Shown: positions 7,679 through 16,688, counted from the stretch's first letter. The stretch: DNA of 64,000 nt from Pseudomonas simiae (GCF_900111895.1 NZ_FOKB01000009.1:124001-188000); one strand, 5' to 3'. Notes: a model not told the origin generated them from the letters alone. A program made the numbers and translations.

Positions 7679-8550
7679 ACCAGCTCCTCTTCGTCGGCGC
7701 CCAGATAGGCGGCAATCACTTTCGGGTCGTTGCGGATCGCGTCCGGCCCGCCCTCGGCGATCACGTTGCCGTGGTCCAGTACCACGATGTGGTCGGAAAT
7801 ACTCATCACCATGCCCATGTCGTGTTCGATCAGCACCACCGTCAGGTCGTGTTCGTCGCGCAGCAGGCGAATCATCGCGCTGAGGGCTTCGGTTTCCTGA
7901 GGGTTGAGGCCCGCAGCAGGTTCATCCAGGCAGATGATCTGCGGCCGGGTGCACATGGCGCGGGCGATCTCCAGGCGGCGCTGCTGGCCGTAGGAGAGCT
8001 CACCGGCCAGGCGGTTGGCGCAGTCGACCAGGTCCACCACTTCCAGCCAGTAGAAGGCGTGATCGAGGGCATCGCTTTCGGCCTTGCGGTAGCCCTTGGT
8101 GTTGAGGATACCCGCGAGCATGTTGCGGTTGACCCACATGTGCTGGGCCACCAGCAGGTTTTCCACCACTGACATTTCCTTGAACAGGCGAATGTTCTGG
8201 AACGTCCGCGCCAACCCGGCGCGGTTCACCCAGTGGGTGCCGCCGAACATCTTGTAGAACACCCGGCTGAAGAAGCGTTTGGGCGACACAAAGTCGGTGG
8301 GCTGGAAACGTTCACCGAGCAACTGGATCACGTTGGTCCGCTTGCCGCGAATGTTCAGTTCGATCTTGCCGCCGCTGGCTTTGTAGAAGCCGGTGAGGCA
8401 GTTGAACACCGTGGTCTTGCCGGCGCCGTTGGGGCCGATCAGGGCGAAGATCGAGTTGCGTTCGACCTTGAGACTCACATCGCTCAAGGCCTTGATGCCA
8501 CCGAAGTGCATCATCAAATGTTCCACGGAGAGCACGACTTCCTTGCTCAT
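7675..8550 (-). CDS. livG: Branched-chain amino-acid ABC transporter ATPase LivG/BraF
   Basis: The 291-residue ABC ATPase has Walker A GPNGAGKTT, LARTFQNIRLF (LivG-type Q-loop), signature LSYGQQRRLEIARAM, Walker B IICLDEPAAGLNP and LIEHDM. It carries an internal insertion near residues 60-95 (NIRGKRTNVIQLLGERFQPT) often seen in this family. It works with LivF, LivH and LivM at the inner membrane. It overlaps both livF and livM by four bases, so translation is coupled. Confidence 0.95.
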   Translation of the reverse strand: MSKEVVLSVEHLMMHFGGIKALSDVSLKVERNSIFALIGPNGAGKTTVFNCLTGFYKASGGKIELNIRGKRTNVIQLLGERFQPTDFVSPKRFFSRVFYKMFGGTHWVNRAGLARTFQNIRLFKEMSVVENLLVAQHMWVNRNMLAGILNTKGYRKAESDALDHAFYWLEVVDLVDCANRLAGELSYGQQRRLEIARAMCTRPQIICLDEPAAGLNPQETEALSAMIRLLRDEHDLTVVLIEHDMGMVMSISDHIVVLDHGNVIAEGGPDAIRNDPKVIAAYLGADEEELV

Positions 8551-9824
8551 GGCGCCACTCCTTTACGTGGGGTCACACCGGTACGGCTGATCCGAATCAA
8601 GCCGCGCGGTCGCCAGATCATCATCACCACCATCAACACGCCAAATAGCAGCACGCGGTATTCGGAGAAGCTGCGCAGCAGTTCCGGTGCGACGGTCAAT
8701 ACAAACGCCGCGATCACCACGCCGACCGTCGAGCCCATGCCGCCCAGTACCACGATGGCGAGGATCAGCGCCGACTCGAAGAAGGTGAACGACGACGGGT
8801 TGACGAAGCCCTGGTAGCTGGCAAAAAACACCCCGGCCAGACCGGCGGTGGAGGCACCGATGGTGAACGCCGAAAGCTTGACCAATACGTGGTTCAGGCC
8901 CATGGAACGGCAGGCGATTTCATCTTCGCGCAAGGCTTCCCAGGCGCGGCCGACCGGCATGCGGGTCAGGCGATGTTTGATGTACAGCACGGCCAGCACC
9001 ACCAGGAAAAGCACGATGTAGATGAACAGGAATTTGATGTTGGGGTTGTAGTCGATGCCGAAGAACTCATGGAAAGGTATCCCGCCATCCTTGGCGCGCT
9101 TGCCGAACTCCAGGCCGAGGAAGGTCGGCGATGGCACCGGCATGCCGTTGGGCCCACCGGTAAACGACAGCCAGTTGTTGAGCACCAGGCGGATGATTTC
9201 ACCAAAGCCCAGGGTCACGATGGCCAGGTAGTCACCGTGCATTCGCAACACCGGGAACCCGAGTATGCATCCCGCTAACGCCGCCGCGATGGCCGCCAGT
9301 GGCAGCACCGTCCAGAAGCCCAGGCCGAGGTATTGATAACCCAATGCCAGGCCGTAGGCACCGATGGCGTAGAACGCCACGTAACCCAGGTCGAGCAGGC
9401 CCGCCAGGCCGACCACAATATTGAGGCCCAGGCCAAGCAACACATAGATCAGCCCGAGGATCACCACCGTGAGCAGGTACTTGTTGGCGAAGATCGGGAA
9501 CACGATGGCAATCACGATCAGTGCCGGGATGATCCAGCGCAGCCGCGACTTGTAGTCCGGCGCCAGTACGTGCACGCCGGAGCCGGTGCTCTCGAAGCCC
9601 TGCAGGATCTTCACGCCCTTGGGGGTTTGCAGGAACAGGCTCATGGCAAAGCGGCCGACCATCACGATGGCCACCAGCAGGGCCACGCGGGCCGGTTCCA
9701 GGTTGAAGCTGTAGCCGTCGAGGACCACGCCGACGATCGGACCGAACACGACCAGTGAAATCAGCCCGGCGAGGACTGTATCGACCACACTTTTCTTGAT
9801 ATCGATGGGTTTGGCAGCAGACAT
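8547..9824 (-). CDS. livM: Branched-chain amino-acid ABC permease LivM/BraE
   Basis: The 425-residue membrane protein has an N-terminal extension with extra hydrophobic segments followed by the LivM core (LGLGLNIVVGLAGLLDLGYVAFYAIGAYG, TLGFGEIIRLVLNNW). The cytoplasmic coupling motif is seen in GRAWEALREDEIACRSMGLN. It forms the translocation channel with LivH. Two bases separate it from livH and it overlaps livG by four. Confidence 0.95.
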   Translation of the reverse strand: MSAAKPIDIKKSVVDTVLAGLISLVVFGPIVGVVLDGYSFNLEPARVALLVAIVMVGRFAMSLFLQTPKGVKILQGFESTGSGVHVLAPDYKSRLRWIIPALIVIAIVFPIFANKYLLTVVILGLIYVLLGLGLNIVVGLAGLLDLGYVAFYAIGAYGLALGYQYLGLGFWTVLPLAAIAAALAGCILGFPVLRMHGDYLAIVTLGFGEIIRLVLNNWLSFTGGPNGMPVPSPTFLGLEFGKRAKDGGIPFHEFFGIDYNPNIKFLFIYIVLFLVVLAVLYIKHRLTRMPVGRAWEALREDEIACRSMGLNHVLVKLSAFTIGASTAGLAGVFFASYQGFVNPSSFTFFESALILAIVVLGGMGSTVGVVIAAFVLTVAPELLRSFSEYRVLLFGVLMVVMMIWRPRGLIRISRTGVTPRKGVAP

Positions 9825-9826
9825 GT

Positions 9827-10741
9827 TTACACCTTCGCCACAAGTGGGCGACCAAGCAGGCCCTGGGGACGGAAAATCAGAATCACCACCAGCAGGGAGA
9901 AACTGAACACGTCTTTGTAGTCAGAGTTGATCAACCCCGAAAACAACGACTCGGAGATACCGAGGATGATCCCGCCCAACATCGCCCCAGGCAGGGAGCC
10001 AATGCCGCCGAGTACCGCCGCGGTGAACGCCTTGATGCCGATGATGAAGCCGGCATAGAAGTCGAAGGTGCCGTAGTTGAGGGTGATCAGCACGCCGGCC
10101 AAGGCAGCCATGGCGGCGCCGATGACGAACACATAGGAGATCACCCGGTCGGTGTTGATGCCGAGGATCGATGCCATCTTGCGGTCTTGCTGGGTAGCGC
10201 GGCACATGCGGCCGAGCTTGGTGTATTTGATGACATAAGTGAGCAACGCCATGCCGGCAAACGCCGCCACAAGGATGAACACCTTGGTATAGGTGAGCTG
10301 GACGAACCCGCTGCCGATGTCGACACGCCAGGCCCCGGCCAGCAGGGTAGGAATACCCTGTTGCTTGGCGCCCTGGGCGATCTGCGCGTAGTTCTGCAGG
10401 ATCAGCGAGATACCGATGGCGCTGATCAGCGGTGCCAGTCGGGTGGAGTTGCGCAGCGGTTTGTAGGCGACACGCTCGATGACCCAACCGTAAACGCCGG
10501 TGACGACCACGGTGAAGATCAAGGTGCCGAGAATGAGCAGCGGGAAGGATTCGATGCCGAAGTAAGCCAGCAGTGCCAGACTGATCGCCGCGAGGTAAGC
10601 GGAAATCATATAAACCTCGCCGTGGGCGAAGTTGATCATGCCAATGATGCCATAGACCATTGTGTAGCCGATGGCGATCAGGCCATAGACCGACCCGAGG
10701 GTCAGGCCGTTGACCAGTTGCTGCAGGAAAATACCATCCAT
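9827..10741 (-). CDS. livH: Branched-chain amino-acid ABC permease LivH/BraD
   Basis: The 304-residue permease starts LQQLVNGLTLGSVYGLIAIGYTMVYGIIGMINFAHGEVYM, the LivH signature, and has about eight membrane segments with the coupling motif GRMCRATQQDRKMASILGIN. It is the second inner-membrane channel subunit of the liv system. It is separated from livK by 231 bases that hold a degenerate REP doublet, which may uncouple high livK expression from the membrane genes. Confidence 0.95.
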   Translation of the reverse strand: MDGIFLQQLVNGLTLGSVYGLIAIGYTMVYGIIGMINFAHGEVYMISAYLAAISLALLAYFGIESFPLLILGTLIFTVVVTGVYGWVIERVAYKPLRNSTRLAPLISAIGISLILQNYAQIAQGAKQQGIPTLLAGAWRVDIGSGFVQLTYTKVFILVAAFAGMALLTYVIKYTKLGRMCRATQQDRKMASILGINTDRVISYVFVIGAAMAALAGVLITLNYGTFDFYAGFIIGIKAFTAAVLGGIGSLPGAMLGGIILGISESLFSGLINSDYKDVFSFSLLVVILIFRPQGLLGRPLVAKV

Positions 10742-10847
10742 AACGCAATCTCACGCGGTGAGCACCTGCACACCGGAGGGTGTGCGGCGCTTCTGGAGGA
10801 AAAAACAGATATTCATCACGACACCACTCCCCTCCGGGAGCGGGCTT

Positions 10848-10940
10848 GGGTGGGGGCTGGCTTGCCTGCGATGTACACGCCTCGGTACTTCAGCGCTACA
10901 GAGGTGATGCAATCGAAGGCAAGCCAGCGCCCACACAAAC
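10848..10940. repeat. Degenerate REP doublet between livK and livH
   Basis: GGGGGCTGGCTTGCCTGCGATG and the inverted form GAAGGCAAGCCAGCGCCCAC lie about 50 bases apart, with further partial cores (GGGAGCGGGCTTGG, CTGCTCCCACAGGG) on either side. This looks like overlapping or decayed REP units. Inside an operon, such structures often protect the upstream message. Confidence 0.65.
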
Positions 10941-10972
10941 CCTGCTCCCACAGGGTCTTTGGGTGATTAGTC

Positions 10973-12109
10973 TTACTTCTGCTTTTCCAGCTGGTGGTAT
11001 TTGCCGTCTTTATCCCACTGGTAAACCACGTAGTCGGAGATTTTCAGGTCGCCCTTGGAATCCCAGGCTTTTTCGCCCATGACGGTTTTTACCGGGTGAG
11101 CCTTGAGCCACTTGGCGGCATCTTCGCCCTTGTTGGACTTGGCACCGTTGAAGCCGGCGGCCAGGGCCTGGACCGAGGCGTAGGCGTACAGGGTGTAGCC
11201 TTCCGGCTCGGTGCCGTTTTTACGGAACTCTTCCACCACCGCTTTGCTGTCTGGCAGCAGGCGCGGGTCGGCGCCAAAGGTCATGTACACGCCGTCGACG
11301 TATTGCGCGCCGCCAGCAGTGGCAACCAGTTCGTCGGTCACTACGCCGTCATCGGACATGAACTTGACGTCTTTCAAACCGGCTTCACGGATCTGGCGAA
11401 CCAGTGGACCGGCTTCCGGGTGCAGGCCGCCGAAGTACACAACGTCAGCACCGGTGGAGCGGATCTTGGTGACCAAGGCGCTGAAGTCTTTCTCGCCACG
11501 GGTCAGGCCTTCTTCCAGCACCGGCTTGACGCCGCGCTTGGTCAACTGGGCTGCGGTGGCATCGGCCAGGCCTTTGCCGTAGGTGTCCTTGTCGTTGATG
11601 ACGGCGACTTTCTTGCCCTTGAGCACGTCGACGATGTAGTCGCCGGCAACGATGCCTTGCTGGTCGTCACGCCCGCACATACGGAACATGGCCCCCAGGC
11701 CGCGCTCGGTCACTTGTGGGTTGGTGGAGCCTGGGGTGATGGCGATGATGCCGGCTTCGTCATACACCTCGGAGGCCGGGATGGTGTTGGAGGAGCAGAA
11801 GTGCCCGACCACGCCGATCACTTTGTCCTGGTCGGCCAGGCGGTTGGCAACAGCGACGGCCTGCTTGGGTTCGCAAGCATCGTCACCGGCCACCAGCACG
11901 ATTTTCTCGCCGTTGATGCCGCCGGCCTTGTTGATCACATCGGCTGCCGCCTGGGCACCCTTCATGTACTGCTCACCGAAAGCGGCGTTGGCACCGGTCA
12001 TCGGCCCCGCGACGCCGATCTTCACATCAGCTTGAACAAACGTAGAAACACCCAGCGCCGCTGCAACGGCGAGGGCCAGAAAACCTTTCTTGTAAAACGT
12101 CTGGGACAT
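10973..12109 (-). CDS. livK: Branched-chain amino-acid binding protein LivK/BraC
   Basis: The periplasmic binding protein of 378 residues has a Sec signal peptide (KKGFLALAVAAALGVSTFVQA) and a mature start ADVKIGVAGPMTGANAAFGEQ. A Cys pair in GDDACEPKQ and GVVGHFCSSNT is characteristic of Leu/Ile/Val-binding proteins. It captures branched-chain amino acids (in pseudomonads also Ala/Thr) for LivHMGF. The ATG at 12109 is preferred over an upstream in-frame start at 12154 because CGGAGCACCACTC precedes it and the signal peptide then has normal length. Confidence 0.94.
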   Translation of the reverse strand: MSQTFYKKGFLALAVAAALGVSTFVQADVKIGVAGPMTGANAAFGEQYMKGAQAAADVINKAGGINGEKIVLVAGDDACEPKQAVAVANRLADQDKVIGVVGHFCSSNTIPASEVYDEAGIIAITPGSTNPQVTERGLGAMFRMCGRDDQQGIVAGDYIVDVLKGKKVAVINDKDTYGKGLADATAAQLTKRGVKPVLEEGLTRGEKDFSALVTKIRSTGADVVYFGGLHPEAGPLVRQIREAGLKDVKFMSDDGVVTDELVATAGGAQYVDGVYMTFGADPRLLPDSKAVVEEFRKNGTEPEGYTLYAYASVQALAAGFNGAKSNKGEDAAKWLKAHPVKTVMGEKAWDSKGDLKISDYVVYQWDKDGKYHQLEKQK

Positions 12110-12178
12110 GAGTGGTGCTCCGATATTTTTGATTTTTGGCACGACAGCTTGCATTCAAACCTTTCACTGAAAGCCCAG

Positions 12179-12194
12179 AGCAAGGCGCGTGCCA
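12179..12194 (-). promoter_or_regulatory. Sigma-54 (-24/-12) promoter for livKHMGF
   Basis: On the minus strand TGGCACGCGCCTTGCT matches the full consensus TGGCACG-N4-TTGCW. Transcription would begin near 12168, about 60 bases before livK. Confidence 0.7.
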
Positions 12195-12483
12195 TTACGT
12201 TTTTATTCTTCAAAAAGACACGGTGTCATTGTTATTGCAGGTGTTTCGGCTCCATTCGCCAGGACGTGCAACCCTCTAGCACCTAAAGGTGCAACCAATG
12301 GATCCAAACAGTACAACCGCGACAGGTCGCACCTGCAACCAGGCCTATAAACGACAGTTCCTATCGCTGTAACAAACGGCGTAACGGAACTGCACATTTA
12401 CAGTGCGTGATTGCTACGACTTGCACCAATACAGATTAGTAGCCTGCTAAGAAAATGCGGGCTTCTGAGCGGTATTTCGCTGA
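12195..12483. promoter_or_regulatory. Putative enhancer region upstream of livK
   Basis: No gene is seen. The stretch is rich in short symmetrical elements: GCACCTAAAGGTGC (12279-12292), TGCACATTTACAGTGC (12391-12406, fits GCAC-N7-GTGC), GCGACAGGTCGC near 12320, and several GGTTGCA copies on the minus strand. Such elements are expected where an enhancer-binding activator serves the sigma-54 promoter. A weaker sigma-70-like pair (TTACAG, 17 bases, TATAGG at 12372-12344, minus strand) is also present. Confidence 0.4.
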
Positions 12484-13767
12484 TCAGATCACGATCCTCA
12501 GGCATTGGCCCGCGTGATACAGCGAAAATCCAGCCTCATACAGACAGCTACGCAAGCCCACCCCCGCCAGGGGTTGCATCGGCGCGAAGGGAATCGGCAG
12601 CGCCTGGGGATTCTGGTGACATAAATAGTCGGCAAACGCCTTGCCGACCACGCTGCCGGTGGTCACGCCGCGGCCGTTATATCCCGTAACGGCCACAAGG
12701 CCGGGCGCCGGCTCGAACAGGCGCATCAAGTGGTCCGGGGTGAAGGCGATGCAGCCAGTCCAGGTGTACTCCCACTGCACCGATTTGAGGTAGGGGAAGT
12801 AGTGCTGCTGCACCCGATCGGCCCACGCCTTGAGGAACCACGTCGGTTTCTGGCTGCCATTGCCCAGGCTGCCGAGCAACAGACGACCGTCGGCATCGCG
12901 GCGGATGCTGCTCAAGACCTGGCGCGTGTCCCAGGAACCTTGACCACCCGGCAGGATTTGGCTGGCCGCGTCGTCCGTCAGCGGGGCCGACGCGACCTGG
13001 TAGTAATAACCGGGGAAAAAATTGCGCCGCAGTTCGGTCCACTCGCCTTCGGTGTAGGCGTTGGAGGCAATCACCACCTGTGCAGCCTGCACTGAACCCT
13101 GCGCGGTTTGCACCGACCAGTGCGCGCCCTGGCGTTCCAGCTGGGTGACAGGAGAATGGTCGAACAACTGCCCGCCCAGACCGACCGCCGCGTTGGCCAA
13201 ACCACTGGTGTAGGCCATCGGGTTCAGGGTACCGGCACGCCGATCCAGCAAGGCGGCGGCGATCCTTTTGGTACCGGTGGCCTGCTCGCAGGCCTGGCCG
13301 GTGAGTAACTCCACCGGCGCGCCACGGCGCTTCCATTGTTCTTCACGGCTGCGCAAATCCGCCTCGCCACGGGCGTTGTGCGCCATGTGCAAGGTGCCTT
13401 CGCGGCGTAATTGGCAATCGATGTTGTATTTGTCGATCAGGCTGAACACCAGGGACGGTGCCGCACCCAGCATGCGATTGAGCTGGCTGCCCACCGCTTC
13501 GCCGAAACCGGCTTCGATTTCGTCCGGCGGGATCCACATACCGGCGTTGACCAGTCCCACATTGCGCCCCGAACCACCATGGCCGGTGCGATGGGCCTCC
13601 AGCACAGCGACGCTTTTACCTTGCTCCAGCAAATGCGTGGCCGCCGACAAACCGGTTATTCCGGCGCCGATCACGCACACATCCACCTTGACCTCGCCCT
13701 TGAGCGCGGCACGGTCCGGCCGGCTGGGGGTGAGGTGTTCCCACAAACATGTTTCGCGCAGTGCCAT
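12484..13767 (-). CDS. amaA: FAD-dependent oxidase, probable L-pipecolate oxidase
   Basis: The 427-residue DAO-family flavoprotein has a dinucleotide-binding motif DVCVIGAGITGLSAATHLLE near residues 28-47, GHGGSGRNVGLVNAGMW, and a C-terminal GYNGRGVTTGSVVGKAFADYL typical of PuuB-like oxidases. In P. putida the neighbour of the aldehyde dehydrogenase AmaB is the L-pipecolate oxidase AmaA, which makes piperideine-6-carboxylate in the D-lysine route; the same arrangement here supports that role. The start at 13767 has GGAG at proper distance; an ATG ten codons earlier does not. Substrate is inferred from context. Confidence 0.78.
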   Translation of the reverse strand: MALRETCLWEHLTPSRPDRAALKGEVKVDVCVIGAGITGLSAATHLLEQGKSVAVLEAHRTGHGGSGRNVGLVNAGMWIPPDEIEAGFGEAVGSQLNRMLGAAPSLVFSLIDKYNIDCQLRREGTLHMAHNARGEADLRSREEQWKRRGAPVELLTGQACEQATGTKRIAAALLDRRAGTLNPMAYTSGLANAAVGLGGQLFDHSPVTQLERQGAHWSVQTAQGSVQAAQVVIASNAYTEGEWTELRRNFFPGYYYQVASAPLTDDAASQILPGGQGSWDTRQVLSSIRRDADGRLLLGSLGNGSQKPTWFLKAWADRVQQHYFPYLKSVQWEYTWTGCIAFTPDHLMRLFEPAPGLVAVTGYNGRGVTTGSVVGKAFADYLCHQNPQALPIPFAPMQPLAGVGLRSCLYEAGFSLYHAGQCLRIVI

Positions 13768-13829
13768 TGCCAGACTCCGATGAGACCTAACAAACAACTA
13801 AATTCAGTGTCGACTGGGTAATCCAATCA

Positions 13830-13923
13830 AATGTGGGAGCGGGCTTGCTCGCGAATGCGGTGGATCAGCTGTAAATCTATTGACTGACACCCTGCATTCG
13901 CGAGCAAGCCCACTCCCACATTT
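13830..13923. repeat. REP doublet (REPIN) between amaB and amaA
   Basis: GTGGGAGCGGGCTTGCTCGC and inverted GCGAGCAAGCCCACTCCCAC (one base changed) flank about 48 bases. It lies inside the presumed amaB-amaA transcript. Confidence 0.85.
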
Positions 13924-13945
13924 TCAACCGCGTTTCGTCAGTGGT

Positions 13946-15436
13946 TTAGTCGAAGGTAATGCCCTGGGCCAGCGGCAATTCCAGCGAGTAGTTCACGGTG
14001 TTGGTCTGGCGACGCATGTACCCGCGCCACGCATCCGAACCCGACTCACGCCCGCCACCGGTCTCTTTCTCACCGCCAAACGCACCGCCGATTTCCGCGC
14101 CGCTCGGGCCGATGTTGACGTTGGCGATACCGCAGTCGCTGCCCACAGCTGACATGAACTGCTCAGCCTCCCGCACATCGGTGGTGAAGATGCACGACGA
14201 CAGGCCTTGAGGCACGGCGTTGTTCAGGCGCAGGGCTTCGTTGAAGTCGCTGTAGCCGATCACATAGAGGATCGGGGCGAAGGTCTCGGTACACACCACA
14301 TCACTTTGCTCGGGCATTTCCACAATGGCCGGCGACACGTAATAGGCATTGGGGAATTGGTCTTCCAACTGGCGCTTGCCGCCGAACACCTTGCCGCCTT
14401 CGCTCAAGGCTTGCTCCAGGGCGTCCTGCATGTTGTCGAAGCCGTGCTTGTCGATCAGCGGGCCGATCAGGTTGCCCTCCAGCGGGTGGCCGATGCGCAC
14501 CTTGGAATAGGCGGCCTTGAGACGGGTGACGATTTCGGCCTTCACCGACTCATGGGCGATCAGCCGACGCAGGGTGGTGCAGCGTTGACCAGCAGTGCCG
14601 ACGGCGCTGAACAGAATGGCGCGCACGGCCATGTCCAGGTCGGCGCTTGGGCCGAGAATCATCGCGTTGTTGCCACCCAACTCCAGGATGCTGCGGGCAA
14701 AGCGTGCGGCGACTTTCGGCGCCACTTCACGGCCCATGCGCGTGCTGCCGGTGGCGCTGATCAGGGCGACGCGTGGGTCGTCCACCAGTGCGGCCCCTGC
14801 ATCGCGGCCACCGATAATCACTTGGCTCAAGTACTCAGGGGCGCCGTCGAATTTCTTCAGCACGCGCTCGAACAACGCCTGGCAGGCCAAAGCCGTGAGC
14901 GGGGTCTTTTCCGAGGGTTTCCAGATCACGGCGTTGCCGCATACCAGCGCCAGGGTGGTGTTCCACGCCCACACCGCGACCGGGAAGTTGAACGCACTGA
15001 TCACACCAACCACGCCCAGCGGATGCCAGGTTTCACGCATATGGTGGCCTGGGCGTTCGGAGGCGATGGTCAAGCCGTACAACTGACGCGACAGGCCAAC
15101 GGCGAAGTCGCAGATATCGATCATTTCCTGGACTTCACCCAGGCCTTCCTGGGTGATCTTGCCGGCTTCCCACGACACCAATTCGCCCAGGTCGGCCTTG
15201 TATTCGCGCAACACGTCACCGAACTGGCGCACCAACTCGCCACGACGCGGGGCCGGCACTTTGCGCCAGGCCTCGAATGCATGCTCCGCGCGACTGACCT
15301 GTTGCTCCACCTCGGCGGCACCTTCCCAGTGCACGCTGCCGATACGGCTGCCATCGATCGGCGAATGCACGGGCTGCTTGCCCGACTGGTACAGCGCCGG
15401 GTTTACCCCGAGACGATCAAGCAATGCGGCAACCAT
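13946..15436 (-). CDS. amaB: Aldehyde dehydrogenase ALDH7 family (aminoadipate semialdehyde dehydrogenase)
   Basis: The 496-residue enzyme resembles antiquitin/ALDH7: SAFNFPVAVWAWN, the nucleotide-binding region ISATGSTRMGREVA, catalytic Glu in LELGGNNAMI, catalytic Cys in GTAGQRCTTLRRL, and GPSGAEIGGAFGGEKETGGGRESGSDAW, which is distinctive for this family. It oxidises L-2-aminoadipate semialdehyde (in equilibrium with piperideine-6-carboxylate) to 2-aminoadipate in lysine catabolism. GGAGTGACCC precedes its ATG. It heads the transcript followed by amaA and is divergent from a LysR gene. Confidence 0.88.
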   Translation of the reverse strand: MVAALLDRLGVNPALYQSGKQPVHSPIDGSRIGSVHWEGAAEVEQQVSRAEHAFEAWRKVPAPRRGELVRQFGDVLREYKADLGELVSWEAGKITQEGLGEVQEMIDICDFAVGLSRQLYGLTIASERPGHHMRETWHPLGVVGVISAFNFPVAVWAWNTTLALVCGNAVIWKPSEKTPLTALACQALFERVLKKFDGAPEYLSQVIIGGRDAGAALVDDPRVALISATGSTRMGREVAPKVAARFARSILELGGNNAMILGPSADLDMAVRAILFSAVGTAGQRCTTLRRLIAHESVKAEIVTRLKAAYSKVRIGHPLEGNLIGPLIDKHGFDNMQDALEQALSEGGKVFGGKRQLEDQFPNAYYVSPAIVEMPEQSDVVCTETFAPILYVIGYSDFNEALRLNNAVPQGLSSCIFTTDVREAEQFMSAVGSDCGIANVNIGPSGAEIGGAFGGEKETGGGRESGSDAWRGYMRRQTNTVNYSLELPLAQGITFD

Positions 15437-15590
15437 GGGTCACTCCTTCACACTAAAAACAGAAAAATTGCGCCGCGGCCCGCACGACGATCCAGACCTT
15501 ATTTGTAGCTGGCCCAAGACTTGCCAACAAACGACGATTAGGCGAGATATCATTCCGTTTATTCATGCAAAAAATAAAAAGAGGCGTGCC

Positions 15591-16481
15591 GTGCTGAACA
15601 AAAGACATTTGCCCTCGATCACCGCCCTGCAGTGCTTCGAAGCCGCCACCCGCCACCTGAGCTTCACCCGCGCCGCCGAGGAACTGAACCTCACGCAGAG
15701 CGCGGTGAGCAAGCAGGTGGCGCAATTGGAAGAGTTGCTGCAGCATCTGCTGTTCCGTCGCGTGCGCCGGCGCTTGCAGATGACCCCGGCCGGCGACCTG
15801 TACCTGGTGGAAGTGCGCAAGATCCTCACCCAGGTGGAGATGTCTACCCATTACCTGCGCTCCTACGGCGGCGAAACCGAAGTGCTGCGGGTGTCCACGC
15901 CCTACACCTTCGGCGCACGCTGGCTGGTGCCGCGCCTCAAGGGCTGGCGGCTGCGCCATCCGCAGATCCACCTCGACCTGTGCAACGAGCAGGAGCCGGA
16001 CGAACTGCTGCAAGGCAAGGCCGACATGGCCTTCTACTTCGGCCAGGGTTCACGCCCCGGCACCGAGAGCCTGAAGCTGTTCAGCGAAGAACTTGTACCG
16101 GTGTGCGCGCCGGAGAGCTTGCCCGCACAGCCGTTCACCGACCCCACACAGCTGAGCAACCTGGTGCTGCTGCAAAACGCCTCGCGCCCCCAAGGCTGGC
16201 ATGACTGGTTCGCCAGCCAGGGCTACCAGACCGAGCACAGCTATCACGGGCCGCGTTTCGACACCTTTTATATGTGCATCCGTGCAGCGCAGGTCGGCTG
16301 TGGCGTGGCGCTGTTGCCGCGATTCCTGGTGGAAGAGGAACTGGCCGACGGCAAGCTGGTGATCCCCTGGCAGCATGCGATGCCGAGTGAGGACGCGTAT
16401 TACCTGGCCTACCCGGAGCATTCGGCGGAGGTGCCCAAGGTGCGCGAGTTCGTAAAGTGGATGATGGAGCAGGTGCTTTAG
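15591..16481 (+). CDS. LysR-family transcriptional regulator (GcvA-like)
   Basis: The 296-residue protein has an N-terminal winged helix-turn-helix (ITALQCFEAATRHLSFTRAAEELNLTQSAVSKQVAQLE) and a co-inducer domain ending PKVREFVKWMMEQVL. HLSFTRAAEELNLTQSAVSKQ resembles GcvA/AmpR-type regulators. The GTG at 15591 is chosen because AAAGAGG precedes it and the protein then starts at the usual distance from the DNA-binding helix. It is divergent from amaB across 154 bases, the typical layout for a regulator of that operon, so control of lysine/pipecolate use is likely but inferred. Confidence 0.88.
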   Translation: MLNKRHLPSITALQCFEAATRHLSFTRAAEELNLTQSAVSKQVAQLEELLQHLLFRRVRRRLQMTPAGDLYLVEVRKILTQVEMSTHYLRSYGGETEVLRVSTPYTFGARWLVPRLKGWRLRHPQIHLDLCNEQEPDELLQGKADMAFYFGQGSRPGTESLKLFSEELVPVCAPESLPAQPFTDPTQLSNLVLLQNASRPQGWHDWFASQGYQTEHSYHGPRFDTFYMCIRAAQVGCGVALLPRFLVEEELADGKLVIPWQHAMPSEDAYYLAYPEHSAEVPKVREFVKWMMEQVL

Positions 16482-16498
16482 CGCCTGGAAAATCGCCA

Positions 16499-16570
16499 CC
16501 CCAGGCAAGCCACCTCCCCCAGTTTGGCATGCGTTTCAAATGTGGGAGCTGGCTTGCCTGCGATGGCGCC
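16499..16570. repeat. REP doublet between LysR gene and pncB
   Basis: CCCAGGCAAGCCACCTCCCC and TGTGGGAGCTGGCTTGCCTG form imperfect inverted arms of the CTGGCTTGCCTGCGATGGCG class. Confidence 0.7.
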
Positions 16571-16688
16571 AGTGGCTTCACCGAAAAAATCACTGGCAAA
16601 ACCCCACAGGTCTATGCGCCACTAGCCCCCTTCCTTAATTGTGCGTAAAGGCCGGCGACCATCGCCGACCCGTCTGGAGATTCCCGTT

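Noticed and set aside
15510..15525. Possible sigma-54 promoter TGGCCCAAGACTTGCC upstream of the LysR gene
   Set aside because: Spacing fits but two conserved bases differ, and LysR genes are rarely RpoN-dependent; too weak to list as a feature.
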